Assembly (NCBI RefSeq): GCF_900114035.1
Contig: NZ_FORP01000004.1
Coordinates: 248,001-312,000, forward strand
Length of the DNA stretch: 64,000 bases
Source of the DNA: Amycolatopsis sacchari
GTDB taxonomy: Bacteria; Actinomycetota; Actinomycetes; Mycobacteriales; Pseudonocardiaceae
Reading direction: 5' to 3'
Under the pieces are notes generated by a model. The model worked only from the letters and a program-made list of their open reading frames with translations. It did not search any database and was not told the origin of the DNA. Both the position numbers and the translations under genes were made by a program. This document shows positions 34,320-43,019 of the stretch, piece by piece (the first letter of the stretch is position 1; every line of letters begins with the position of its first letter).

Positions 34320-35804
34320 TCAGGCGCAGCGGTAGGACGAGGCGTTCGCCGGATCGCCGTGGCCGCTCCAGCGGGCCACCTGCGGGTAGCGGCACACCGG
34401 CCGCGTTTGCCCGGCACCGGCGGCGGGCAGCGTTTCCGGCGCCTTGCCCTGCTCCACCCACCGCACGAGGGCGGCGAACGGGTCGACCAGCTGCGGGCCC
34501 GCGCCGCCGGAGCAGTGCCCGACGCCGGGCGCGAGGAACAGGCGCGCGAACTGCTGCGTGCGGCCGGGGCCGAGCGTGCGCTGGACCCGTTCGTAGTAGT
34601 CGATCGTGCCCTGGAACGGCACGCCGAAGTCCGCTTCCCCGTGCCACAGCAGGAGTTTCCCGCCGGCCCGCCGGAACGCGGACAGGTCGGGGTCGGCCGC
34701 GCCGAGCACCCGGTCGTACTGCCGCACCGCCTGGTCGAAGTACGCCTCGAACCGCTCACGGGTCAGGCTCGTCCAGTCCCACGACCGGTCCTGCGCGAGG
34801 AACAGGCTGAACCACCACAGGTCGTAGGCGAACGGCTTGCCGACGAGCCGCCCGTCCACCTCCACGGTGTCGTTGAGCCCGGCGAAGGGGGCACCGGGAG
34901 CCAGGCCGTACCAGAGGAACCGGCCGTCCTGCCGCCGCGGGCCCTGCTGGATCTCCTTCATCACCGCGACGTCCGCGGCCGTGATGGTGCCGCACGGCGT
35001 GGGCGTGCCGACGAGCAGCGACAGGTCGAACCGGCACGCGAGCGGATCGCCGATGACGCCGTCCACCACCCCGTCGCCGAGGGTGTCGCACGCCCGCACG
35101 GTCGCCGTCACGGCGGCCTCGAACTTGCACGGCGCCACCGCGTTCCCGGATTCGAGCATGACCAGCTGGCCCCACAGCTGCCCGGTCTGCATCTGCGGGT
35201 AGTTGATCACCGGGGCACCGGCCAGGATCCCGTCGTACTCGCCGGGGTGGCGCTGCGCCTCCATCACGCCCTGGCGGCCACCCGTGGAGCAGCCGGTGAA
35301 GTACGAGTACGCGGGCCCGCGGCCGTAGTAGGCGCGGATCAGCGCCTTCGCGGTCGTGGTCATGTCCTGGACGCCCTCGTGCCCGAAGTCCTTGATGGCG
35401 GGCCAGTTCAGGCGGCCGTCAGCGTCGAGCGCGAAGTCGGCCGTGGCGCCGGGGTGGCCCGCGTCGGTGGCCGCGGTGGCGTACCCGTTCCGCAGCGGTT
35501 CGAGCAGGTTCGCGGGATCACCACCGGAGAACCCTCCGCCACCAGTGGCCTGGAAGCGCCCGTTCCACGTGTTTTCCGGCAGGTACACCCAGACCGTGAC
35601 CACGCCACCGTCCACATCGGACACGCGGGCGGTGACGCGGCAGGACGGAGGCGTGGTGGCGTCACCGGCGTCTTGGACGGCGGAGACGACCGAGGGCAGC
35701 GCGGCCAGTCCCCCGCAGGACCGGTGTTGTCCGGCCTGCGCCACGGGAGCGGTCACGAGCGCGGTGGCCAGCCCGGCCACCAGGGCGAGTGAGCGTCGTC
35801 GCAC
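34320..35804 (-). CDS. Tannase/feruloyl-esterase family protein, secreted
   Basis: A 494-residue exported serine esterase: signal peptide ending VAQAG, CRVTARVSDVDGGVV and VWVYLPENTWNGRFQATGGGGF near the N-terminus, the nucleophile in YFTGCSTGGRQG (about 187-198), cysteines flanking the site, and the catalytic His in APGVGHCSGG. Such enzymes cut phenolic esters such as gallate or ferulate esters, releasing aromatic acids. GTG at 35804 is chosen as it precedes the signal peptide. The stop meets the stop of the sulfite-oxidase remnant exactly (34319/34320). Confidence 0.93.
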   Translation of the reverse strand: MRRRSLALVAGLATALVTAPVAQAGQHRSCGGLAALPSVVSAVQDAGDATTPPSCRVTARVSDVDGGVVTVWVYLPENTWNGRFQATGGGGFSGGDPANLLEPLRNGYATAATDAGHPGATADFALDADGRLNWPAIKDFGHEGVQDMTTTAKALIRAYYGRGPAYSYFTGCSTGGRQGVMEAQRHPGEYDGILAGAPVINYPQMQTGQLWGQLVMLESGNAVAPCKFEAAVTATVRACDTLGDGVVDGVIGDPLACRFDLSLLVGTPTPCGTITAADVAVMKEIQQGPRRQDGRFLWYGLAPGAPFAGLNDTVEVDGRLVGKPFAYDLWWFSLFLAQDRSWDWTSLTRERFEAYFDQAVRQYDRVLGAADPDLSAFRRAGGKLLLWHGEADFGVPFQGTIDYYERVQRTLGPGRTQQFARLFLAPGVGHCSGGAGPQLVDPFAALVRWVEQGKAPETLPAAGAGQTRPVCRYPQVARWSGHGDPANASSYRCA

Positions 35805-35850
35805 GGCTCCGACCGTAGCGACCACGCCTGCGGGGCACATCGGACAATTG

Positions 35851-36206
35851 ACTTAGGCGTCAGTTCAGCATGAGCTGGTGTAGGCAGATCATCGAGCAGG
35901 CGAGGCTGATGATGGCTTGGTGAATGTCGGCGCGGCGTTCGGTGCGGACGCGCAGGTGGCGGAAGCCCTTGAGCCAGGCGGAGGTGCGTTCGACCGGCCA
36001 GCGGATTGTGCCCAGACCTGAGCCGTGACCGGCACCGCGTCGGGCGATCGTCGGAATGATGCCGTGGTCGTGAACCAGGCGCCGGTCCTTGTCGTGGTCG
36101 TAACCGCGGTCGGCGTGGAGCCGCTGTAGTCGTCTCCTCGGTGTGCCGACTGTCCTGCACCACCAGCAAGGCCTACACACCAGCTCATTCTGAACTGATC
36201 ACTTAG
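35851..36206. mobile_element. MITE-like deletion derivative of an IS5-family element
   Basis: Terminal inverted repeats at 35860-35880 and 36178-36198 match in 20 of 21 positions (TCAGTTCAG[C/A]ATGAGCTGGTG). Direct repeats ACTTAG at 35851-35856 and 36201-36206 flank the unit and look like a target-site duplication. The interior (about 340 bp) holds only the 3' third of an IS5-family transposase. The right copy of ACTTAG includes the stop codon of the ECF sigma gene, so insertion was at the very end of that gene. Confidence 0.88.
35860..36120 (-). pseudogene. IS5-family transposase, C-terminal fragment
   Basis: About 87 residues remain: LHADRGYDHDKDRRLVHDHG, then GLGTIRWPVERTSAWLKGFR and IHQAIISLACSMICLHQL. 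These hold the second Asp (ADRGYD) and the Glu (VERT) of the DDE triad; the first Asp and the N-terminal domain are gone. The stop lies in the left terminal repeat. The fragment cannot transpose by itself but could be moved by a related intact transposase. Confidence 0.88.
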
Positions 36207-37432
36207 CCCAGTGCCGACAGCTTGCGCCGCAGCACCGTCCGCTCGCGTTCGTTCCCGCACAACCGCAGCGCGCGCTCCAGCTCCTCGCGGGCTTCGGCGG
36301 CACGGCCGAGGCGGGTGAGCAGCTCACCGCGCACGGTCGGCATGAGGTGCGAGCCCTTCAGCGCACCGCCCTCCAGTCCGTCCACGATGGACAGTGCCTC
36401 CCGCGGACCGCGGGCCATCGCCACCGCCACCGCGCGGTTGAGGGTCACCACCGGTGACGGCGCGAGCCTGCCGAGCGCCTCGTACAGCAGCACGATGCGC
36501 TCCCAGTCCGTCTCCTCGACCGAGGCGGCCACGTCGTGGCACTCGGCGATCGCCGCCTGCAGCCCGTACGCGCCCAGCCCCCGCCCCACCCCGGTGGCGT
36601 GGGCCAGCGCGGCGCGGCCACGGCGGATCGCCGCGCGGTCCCACCGGCGGCGGTCCTGGTCCTCCAGCAGCACCGGCTCGCCGTCCGGCCCGAGGCGGGC
36701 CGGGAACCGCGCCGCCGTCAGCTCCAGCAGCGCGAGCAACCCGTGTGCCTCCGGCTCGTCCGGCACGAGCCGCACCAGCACCCTGGCCAGCCGCAACGCC
36801 TCCTCGGCCAGCTCCACCCGGATCAGCTCGCTGCCCGAGGCCGCCGTGGATCCTTCGGTGAAGATCACGTACAGCACGTTGAGCACCGAACCGAGGCGCG
36901 CGGGACGCTCGGCGGCCGGCGGCACCTCGAAGGGCACCCGCGCGGCCGCGAGCGTCTTCTTCGCCCTGGTGATCCGCGCCTGCACGGTCGCGGTCGGCAT
37001 CAGGAACGCGCGGGCGATCTCGTCGCTGGTGAGGCCGCCCACCACGCGCAGCGTCAGCGCGACCCTGGCCTCCCGCGACAGCGCCGGGTGGCAGGAGACG
37101 AACATCAGCGCGAGCACGTCGTCGTCGATGCGGTCCGGGTCCCACAGCACGTCGCCGGGCTCGACGGGCTCGCGGGCGAGCACGGAGTAGCGCTCCTCCA
37201 GTGCGGAGTTGCGCCGGAACACGTCGATCGCCCGGCGCTTGCCGACCGTCAGCAGCCACCCCGCCGGGTTTCGGGGCACGCCTTCCCGCGGCCACGTCAC
37301 GAGCGCTTCCGCCAGCGCCTCCTGCGCGAGGTCCTCAGCCAGCGCGAAATCGCCGGTGTAGCGCGCGAGCGCCCCGACGATCCGCGCCGACTCGATCCGC
37401 CAGACGGCGGCGACCTCCTCCCGGCCCGTCAT
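36203..37432 (-). CDS. ECF sigma factor (ECF42-like, with TPR-like C-terminal domain)
   Basis: A 409-residue sigma factor with region 2 (RYTGDFALAEDLAQEALAEAL), region 4 (LTLRVVGGLTSDEIARAFLMPTATVQARITRAKKTL, about 130-165) and a long helical C-terminal domain (DUF6596-like). This architecture and a neighbouring YCII/DGPF-protein gene are the hallmark of the ECF42 group, which has no anti-sigma factor. The stop TAA falls inside the ACTTAG repeat at the IS remnant. It starts 1 bp after the YCII stop. Confidence 0.93.
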   Translation of the reverse strand: MTGREEVAAVWRIESARIVGALARYTGDFALAEDLAQEALAEALVTWPREGVPRNPAGWLLTVGKRRAIDVFRRNSALEERYSVLAREPVEPGDVLWDPDRIDDDVLALMFVSCHPALSREARVALTLRVVGGLTSDEIARAFLMPTATVQARITRAKKTLAAARVPFEVPPAAERPARLGSVLNVLYVIFTEGSTAASGSELIRVELAEEALRLARVLVRLVPDEPEAHGLLALLELTAARFPARLGPDGEPVLLEDQDRRRWDRAAIRRGRAALAHATGVGRGLGAYGLQAAIAECHDVAASVEETDWERIVLLYEALGRLAPSPVVTLNRAVAVAMARGPREALSIVDGLEGGALKGSHLMPTVRGELLTRLGRAAEAREELERALRLCGNERERTVLRRKLSALG

Positions 37433-37433
37433 C

Positions 37434-37853
37434 TCAGAGCTGACCGGTCGCCTCGCGCCACGCCCGCTCCTTCTGGATCCACTCGTTGTCCTGCGGGAAC
37501 TCGTCGATCGTGGTGACGCGGCGGATCTCGGTCTTGAAGCCGGGGCCGGTCATCGGGGACCGCTTGGCCCACTCGACGGCCTCCTCCTTCGAGGCGACGT
37601 TGAGGATGTAGAAGCCGCCGAACAGCTCCTTCGTCTCGCCGTACGGCCCGTCCGTCACCACGGGCGGCTCGGTGAAGTAGTCCACGACGACGCCTTCGGC
37701 CGCGTCGGCGAGCCCCTCGGCGGCCACCAGCACCCCGGCCCGGATCAGCTCGTCGTTGTAGCGGCCGACGGTCGCGAGCATCTCGTCGAAGTCGATGTCC
37801 CCCATCTTCGCGAAGGCCTCGTCGGTGGCGCGCATGATCAGCATGTACTTCAC
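37434..37853 (-). CDS. YCII/DGPF-family protein
   Basis: A 139-residue protein with the family start KYMLIMRATDEAF and the motif DGPYGETKELFGGFYILNVASKEEAVEWA. YCII proteins have a ferredoxin-like fold and usually sit next to an ECF42-type sigma gene, which is the case here; they may be targets or modulators. Start GTG at 37853, since the longer frame upstream is the shadow of the opposite-direction neighbour. Confidence 0.93.
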   Translation of the reverse strand: MKYMLIMRATDEAFAKMGDIDFDEMLATVGRYNDELIRAGVLVAAEGLADAAEGVVVDYFTEPPVVTDGPYGETKELFGGFYILNVASKEEAVEWAKRSPMTGPGFKTEIRRVTTIDEFPQDNEWIQKERAWREATGQL

Positions 37854-37951
37854 GGTCGTCTCTCCCTGTTCCGCGGGTTCCGTCGCGAACCCTCTCACCC
37901 CCCGGTCGAACGGGACAGCCGCCGATCGACAACCGCGCCGGAATTTTTCTC

Positions 37952-38722
37952 TCAGACCGCGTACGTGTGGTCCGGAACGTCGGTGACGAACATGTGCCCC
38001 GGTGCGTGCGTGATCGCGAACGGCGGGCGTGACGCGGTGATCGCCGCCTGCGGGGTGACGCCGCACGCCCAGAAGACCGGGACCTCGCCTGGCCGGATCT
38101 CGACCGGGTCGCCGAAGTCCGGGGTGGCCAGGTCTGCGATGCCGAGCGCGGCGGGCTCCCCCACGTGCACCGGCGCGCCGTGCACCGACGGGAACCGGCC
38201 GCTGATGCGCACCGCGTCGGCGACCCGGTCCGCGGGGACGGGCCGCATCGACACCACCATCGGCCCGCGCAAGCGCCCGGCGGGGCGGCACGGCCGGTTC
38301 GTGCGGTACATCGGGACGTTCGTGCCCGCGCTGATGTGCCGCACGTCGATGCCGGCGGCGAGCAGCGGGGCCTCGAACGTGAAGCTGCAGCCGATCAGGA
38401 ACGCCACGAGGTCGTCCCGCCAGTACCCGGTGACCTCGTCCGGCTCGTCGGCGAGTTCGCCGTCCAGCCAGACCCGGTACGCGGGCAGGTCGGTGCGCAG
38501 GTCGGCGTCCCCGGCGAGGGCCGTGCGGGGGCTGCCGGGGTCGGTCACGTCGAGCACCGGGCACGGCTTCGGGTTGCGCTGCGCGAACAACAGCACGTCG
38601 TAGGCCCAGTCCCGGGGCACGGCGATCAGGTTGGCCTGCGCGTAGCCGGGTGCCCAGCCCGCGGTCGGCACGCGGTGGCCTGCGCGGAAGCGGGCACGCG
38701 CGTCCGCGGGATCGGCGGTCAT
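37952..38722 (-). CDS. Putative hydro-lyase of the D-glutamate cyclase/DUF1445 family
   Basis: A 256-residue protein with the family segments [60 protein letters not shown] and the C-terminal [11 protein letters not shown]. Members are annotated as putative hydro-lyases; a mitochondrial relative is D-glutamate cyclase. The substrate here is unknown. ATG at 38722 is preceded by GGAGGGAG. Confidence 0.92.
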   Translation of the reverse strand: MTADPADARARFRAGHRVPTAGWAPGYAQANLIAVPRDWAYDVLLFAQRNPKPCPVLDVTDPGSPRTALAGDADLRTDLPAYRVWLDGELADEPDEVTGYWRDDLVAFLIGCSFTFEAPLLAAGIDVRHISAGTNVPMYRTNRPCRPAGRLRGPMVVSMRPVPADRVADAVRISGRFPSVHGAPVHVGEPAALGIADLATPDFGDPVEIRPGEVPVFWACGVTPQAAITASRPPFAITHAPGHMFVTDVPDHTYAV

Positions 38723-38806
38723 GCCCGCTCCCTCCGGTCGTCGAGATCGTTCTCCCACGCTACGGGGCTATCGTGGCGCCGGTAAGCCACTTTCGGGAGG
38801 AAGATC

Positions 38807-39511
38807 TTGTCGCAGCCGAAGTCCACCGGGCGTCCCGCCCGGCAGAACGTCGAGTTCCCCAGCGCGGGCGGCACCGCCCACGGGTACCTGGCCCGCCCCG
38901 CCGGCGGCAGCGGCCCCGGGGTGCTGCTCATCCAGGAGTGGTGGGGCCTGGACGACCACATCGCCGACGTGGCCGACCGGCTCGCGGCCGAGGGGTTCGT
39001 CGTGCTCGCCCCCGACCTCTACGGCGGCAACGTCGCGCACGACGCCGACGAGGCGCTCCGGCTGATGCGGGAGCTGCCGGTCCCACGGGGCGTGGAGCTG
39101 CTCTCCGGGGCGGTGGACCACCTGCTGTCGCTGCCGGAGGTCACGTCGGACACCATCGGTGCCGTCGGGTTCTGCATGGGCGGCGGGTTCGTGCTGTACC
39201 TGGCCGCCGTCGAGCCGCGGGTCAGCGCCGCCGTGCCGTTCTACGGCGTGATCCGCGGCGAGCTGCCGGACTTCTCGCGGCTCGCGGCGACCGTGCAGGG
39301 CCACTACGGGAAGCACGACCAGTCGATCCCGCCCGAGCAGCTGGAAGCGCTTTCCGAGGCGCTCGAGAAGGCCACGGGCCGGGCGCCGGAGCTGCACCTC
39401 TACGACGCCGGCCACGCCTTCCTCAACGACCAGCGCCCGAGCCACCACCCTGAGTCGGCGCGGCTGGCGTGGCAGCGGACGGTGCGTTTCCTGCACGACC
39501 AGCTGGGCTGA
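38807..39511 (+). CDS. Dienelactone hydrolase family protein
   Basis: A 234-residue alpha/beta hydrolase: GVLLIQEWWGLDDHI, the nucleophile Cys in GAVGFCMGGGFVL, and His in YDAGHAFLND; the acidic member should be the Asp in YGKHDQSIP. This is the DLH group that opens dienelactone in aromatic catabolism or acts on other lactones and esters. TTG at 38807 is the start, supported by GGGAGGA 6 bp upstream. Its last 89 bp overlap the end of the convergent SGNH-hydrolase gene. Confidence 0.92.
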   Translation: MSQPKSTGRPARQNVEFPSAGGTAHGYLARPAGGSGPGVLLIQEWWGLDDHIADVADRLAAEGFVVLAPDLYGGNVAHDADEALRLMRELPVPRGVELLSGAVDHLLSLPEVTSDTIGAVGFCMGGGFVLYLAAVEPRVSAAVPFYGVIRGELPDFSRLAATVQGHYGKHDQSIPPEQLEALSEALEKATGRAPELHLYDAGHAFLNDQRPSHHPESARLAWQRTVRFLHDQLG

Positions 39512-40658
39512 ACGGGCCGTCGCCGGCGAACGCGAAGCGGGCGAACCGCTCGCCCATCAGCCGGTGCGTCGCCGCGTCGGGGTGGAGCTCGTCCGGCAGC
39601 GGGTGCTCCGCGAAGTCGGCCTCGCCGTACAGCTCGCAGCCGTCGAGGTAGTGCAGGTTGGGGTCGGCGGCCGCACGCTGGGCCACGATCCTCGCCAGCT
39701 CGTCGCGGATCACCCGCAGCGTCAGCTTGCCCGCCGCGCGCTCCGCCGGGTCACCAGTCGCGCGGAAGCGGAGCTTCCCGGCCCTCATCGCCTCGAAGTC
39801 GAACGCGCCGGGCCCCGGGGTGTCCTCGTGGATCGGGCAGTGGATCGGCGAGACGACGAGCAGCGGCGTGTCCGGGTGGCCGTCGCGGATGGTGTCGAGG
39901 AACCCGTGCACGGCCGGGATGAACGCCCGCAGGCGCAGCGCGTCGCTGTTGACCAGGTTGATGCCGATCTTGACGCTGATCAGGTCGGCCGGCGTGTCCC
40001 GCATGGTGCGGGCGGTGAACGGGTCGAGCAGCGCGCTGCCGCCGAAGCCGAGGTTCACCAGCGACACGTCCCCGGCGGCGGCCGCGAGCGCGGGCCAGGT
40101 GGTGCTGGGGCTCGCGGCGTCGGAGCCGTGGCTGATCGAACTGCCGTGGTGCAGCCACACGCGCTGTCCCCGCGAGGGCACGGGTTCGACCGGTGCGTCC
40201 GTGCGCAGGGCGACGAGCTCGGTGGTTTCGTTGTGCGGCAGCCAGATCTCGACGTCCTTGACCCCCTCCGGCAGCTGTCCGAAGTGGAGCGTCCCGGCCG
40301 GGCCCTGCTCGCTCTCGACGGCGCCGGTGGCCAGGTCGACGCGCACGGTGTTCCCGCCGTGCACGCTGCCCTGCCGCGTGAGCCGGCCGTCGACGAGCAG
40401 GTCGTACACGCCTTCCGGGCGTGGTGGGGCCCCGAGGTAGACCCGCTTGGTGGGTACCGTGTCGAGTTCGACGGCGGTGGCCCGCGTGCGGAAGACCAGG
40501 CGGACACCCGAAGGCTGGGCCTCGGCCATCGCGAGCTGCCCGTCGGTGTACTGGGCCCGGGCCCAGGCGGGCAGCCGGTGCGGCAGCAGGCCGCGTTCGG
40601 TGCGCTCCAGTTCCAGCGCGCCGCGGACGAGGTCCCCGGTGATGGGCGTGGTGATCAT
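39423..40658 (-). CDS. SGNH/GDSL-type hydrolase
   Basis: A 411-residue esterase with an N-terminal beta domain of about 165 residues and a C-terminal SGNH domain: Ser in RVWLHHGSSISHGSDA, Gly/Asn segment NLGFGGSALLDPF, SVKIGINLV, and Asp/His in LPDELHPDAATHRLMGERF. It resembles proteins annotated as GDSL lipases/acylhydrolases; the substrate is unknown. ATG at 40658 overlaps the TetR stop (ATGA). The C-terminal 30 residues are low complexity and overlap the convergent dienelactone-hydrolase gene. Confidence 0.9.
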   Translation of the reverse strand: MITTPITGDLVRGALELERTERGLLPHRLPAWARAQYTDGQLAMAEAQPSGVRLVFRTRATAVELDTVPTKRVYLGAPPRPEGVYDLLVDGRLTRQGSVHGGNTVRVDLATGAVESEQGPAGTLHFGQLPEGVKDVEIWLPHNETTELVALRTDAPVEPVPSRGQRVWLHHGSSISHGSDAASPSTTWPALAAAAGDVSLVNLGFGGSALLDPFTARTMRDTPADLISVKIGINLVNSDALRLRAFIPAVHGFLDTIRDGHPDTPLLVVSPIHCPIHEDTPGPGAFDFEAMRAGKLRFRATGDPAERAAGKLTLRVIRDELARIVAQRAAADPNLHYLDGCELYGEADFAEHPLPDELHPDAATHRLMGERFARFAFAGDGPFSPAGRAGNAPSAATPAAPTQGGGSGAGR

Positions 40659-41230
40659 CTTTCCCCCTGTGGCCAGTGGTCGAGCAGTGCGTCGAGGACT
40701 TCGAGGATGCGGTCCCACGACTTCTCCGGGTCCGGCTCGCTGTGGCTGAACCCGCCGCCGAGCTCGGTGCTGACGAAGCCGTGGAAAACGCTGCCGAGCA
40801 GGCGGACGGCGTGGGTCTCGTCCGCCTCCGGCACGTCGTAGCCGCGCAGGATCGCCCGCATCATGCGGGCGTGCCGGGGTCCGGCGCTCGCGGCGGCGGT
40901 CTCCGGGTCGAACCGCTGCCGTGCCGCCGCGTACCGCCCCGGGTGCTCGCGGGCGTAGTCGCGGTAGACGGCGGCGAAGGCGAAGAGGGCGTCCTTCCCG
41001 GCGCGTCCGGCCAGCGCCTCGGCGGCGCGGTCGGCGAGTTCGGCCAGCGCGAGCAGGGCGATGCCGGTCTTGAGGTCCCGCGAGCTCTTGACGTGGGAAT
41101 ACAGGCTCGCGACCTGCACGCCGAGCCGCTTCGCCAGCGCCGACGCGGTGACCTGCTCGAAGCCGACCTCGTCGGCCAGCTCCGCACCGGCCTGGATCAC
41201 CCGGTCCCTGTTGAGGCCCGCCCTTGCCAT
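40655..41230 (-). CDS. TetR-family regulator
   Basis: A 191-residue regulator with an N-terminal helix-turn-helix (GLNRDRVIQAGAELADEVGFEQVTASALAKRLGVQVASLYSHV, about 5-47) and a C-terminal ligand domain of the TetR_C_33/WHG type. ATG at 41230. It shares an operon with the SGNH hydrolase and is divergent from a short-chain dehydrogenase, with an operator-like palindrome in between. Confidence 0.93.
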   Translation of the reverse strand: MARAGLNRDRVIQAGAELADEVGFEQVTASALAKRLGVQVASLYSHVKSSRDLKTGIALLALAELADRAAEALAGRAGKDALFAFAAVYRDYAREHPGRYAAARQRFDPETAAASAGPRHARMMRAILRGYDVPEADETHAVRLLGSVFHGFVSTELGGGFSHSEPDPEKSWDRILEVLDALLDHWPQGER

Positions 41231-41266
41231 GACTCCCCTGCCTTTTGCCTTCAGTGCTGTCGATAT

Positions 41267-41285
41267 TACCTAATGACTTTAGGTA
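41267..41285. promoter_or_regulatory. Palindromic operator, probably for the adjacent TetR regulator
   Basis: TACCTAA (41267-41273) and TTAGGTA (41279-41285) are perfect 7-bp inverted arms with a 5-bp spacer, in the gap between the TetR gene and the divergent dehydrogenase. The position fits autorepression and control of both sides. Confidence 0.75.
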
Positions 41286-41346
41286 GGTGTCAGCCAGGTA
41301 CGGCTTGTCCCTGGCTGAGCCCCTCCCCCGGAGCGACGCTGGCCCC

Positions 41347-42138
41347 ATGGCGCAACGAGTTCTGGATGGCAAGACCGTCGTCGTGACGGGGGCTTCGCAG
41401 GGGATCGGCGAGGCGGTCGCACGGCGGTTCGCGGCGGAGGGGGCGCGGCTGGTGCTCAGCGAGCTGTCCGCCGGCGCACTGCAGGAGGTGGCCGACGACA
41501 TCGCGGCGGCGTTCCCCGCCTCGCAGGCCGTCGCCACCGTGACCGACGTGACCGATCCGGCCGCCTGCGACGCGCTGATGACGCTCGCCGTGGAGCGGCA
41601 CGGCGGTCTGGACGTCCTGGCGCACGCGACGGCCGTCGGGCAGCGGCCGGGGCCGACCGCCGACCTCGCGCCGGACGAGTGGGACCGGATCATGGCGGTC
41701 AACGCGAAGGGCGCGTTCCTGCTGGCGCGCAGCGCGATCCCCCACTTGCCGCGGCCTGGCGGCGCCATCGTCTTCACCGGTTCGTACACGGGGCTGGCAG
41801 GGAAGCCGGAAAGTGCGGCCTACAGCGCGTCGAAGGGGGCTTTGCGGCTGTTCACGCAGAGCCTCGCGCTCGAACTCGCGGGCGAGGGGGTCCGGGTCAA
41901 CGCCGTCGCACCGTCCTTTGTGGAGTCGCGGTTGAACCGCGAGTACACGGAGGAAACCGCGCGGCGGGAAGGGATCTCGGTGGAAGAGGTCCTGGCCCAG
42001 CGCGACGCGGAAATCCCACTAGGCCGCCGCGCGACCGCGGCCGAGGTGGCGGAGGCGTTCCTCTACCTGGCGACCCCGGCGTCCTCGTTCGTCACCGGCA
42101 CGTGGCTCGACGTCACCGGCGGTGTGGTGGTCCGCTAG
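41347..42138 (+). CDS. Short-chain dehydrogenase/reductase
   Basis: A 263-residue SDR with TGASQGIG (about 14-21), the active-site Ser in FTGSYTGLAG, YSASK at the catalytic Tyr/Lys, and the C-terminal SSFVTGTWLDVTGGVVV. Normally position-specific NNAG is replaced by AHATAV. Substrate unknown. ATG at 41347 is chosen because it precedes the Rossmann strand by the normal distance. Likely controlled by the divergent TetR protein. Its stop overlaps the convergent Mca gene by 4 bp. Confidence 0.92.
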   Translation: MAQRVLDGKTVVVTGASQGIGEAVARRFAAEGARLVLSELSAGALQEVADDIAAAFPASQAVATVTDVTDPAACDALMTLAVERHGGLDVLAHATAVGQRPGPTADLAPDEWDRIMAVNAKGAFLLARSAIPHLPRPGGAIVFTGSYTGLAGKPESAAYSASKGALRLFTQSLALELAGEGVRVNAVAPSFVESRLNREYTEETARREGISVEEVLAQRDAEIPLGRRATAAEVAEAFLYLATPASSFVTGTWLDVTGGVVVR

Positions 42139-42968
42139 CGCAGCCCGGCGAACAGGTCGTCCTCGGGGAGGGTGACCTCGACGCGGGACTGAGCCAGGTG
42201 GTAGTCCTCCGTGGGCCAGACCTGCCGTTCCACGTCGCGGTCGTGGAGCATGAAACCGGCGTTCGGGTCGATCTGCGTCGCGTGGGCCAGCAATGCCCGG
42301 TCGCGGACCTCGAAGTACTCCGCGCACGGCACACGCGTCGTGATCTCCAGCGCTGGGGTGTCCTCCGGGAACTCCGCCAGCACCGCCCCCATCGCGGAGT
42401 CGAGCCCGCGCTCCGTCATCGCGTCGTGCATCGTCTGGAACCACGCCCGCGACAGGGCGCCGTGGTAGTAGAGCTTGCGCGGCTCCTCCGTGGCGTCGAA
42501 GGCGGCGACCGTGATCTCGTGCGTCTTGATGTGGTCGGGGTGCGGGTAACCGCCGGTCGAGTCGTACGTGATCACCACGTGCGGGCGAAACTCGCGGATC
42601 AGCGCGGCGAGGCGGGCCGCCGCCTCCTCGACCGGCTGGAGCGCGAAACACCCCTCCGGCAGCGGCTCACCGGAAGCGGGCAGGCCCGAGTCGACGAAGC
42701 CCAGGAACCGTTGCCGCACACCGAGGATGTCCCGAGCGGCCGCCATCTCCTCGCGGCGGATCGCGGCGAGGTTCTCCCGCACGTCCGGCCGGTCCATCGC
42801 GGGGTTGAGCACGTCGCCCCGCTCCCCGCCGGTGCACGTGACGACGAGGACGTCCACCCCCTCGGCGGCGTACTTCGCGAGGGTCGCGGCCCCCTTGCTC
42901 GATTCGTCGTCGGGGTGGGCGTGCACGCTCATCAGGCGCAGGGTGTCGTCGTCCAGCACGCCCAGCAC
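42135..42968 (-). CDS. mca: Mycothiol S-conjugate amidase
   Basis: A 277-residue LmbE/PIG-L-type zinc amidase. The family opening RLMSVHAHPDDESSKGAATLAKY has the zinc-binding AHPDDE, and VLVVTCTGGERGDVLNPAMD follows; PHPDHIKTHE provides a further metal ligand. Mca cleaves mycothiol conjugates of electrophiles so that the mercapturate can be exported, a marker of actinobacteria. The KGAAT segment and length favour Mca over MshB. GTG starts are possible at 42968 and three codons later. Confidence 0.94.
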   Translation of the reverse strand: MLGVLDDDTLRLMSVHAHPDDESSKGAATLAKYAAEGVDVLVVTCTGGERGDVLNPAMDRPDVRENLAAIRREEMAAARDILGVRQRFLGFVDSGLPASGEPLPEGCFALQPVEEAAARLAALIREFRPHVVITYDSTGGYPHPDHIKTHEITVAAFDATEEPRKLYYHGALSRAWFQTMHDAMTERGLDSAMGAVLAEFPEDTPALEITTRVPCAEYFEVRDRALLAHATQIDPNAGFMLHDRDVERQVWPTEDYHLAQSRVEVTLPEDDLFAGLR

Positions 42969-43019
42969 CCTACAAAGAAGCGGTCACACCCTGACCGCTT
43001 CCCCTGCCATCCTGGGACC

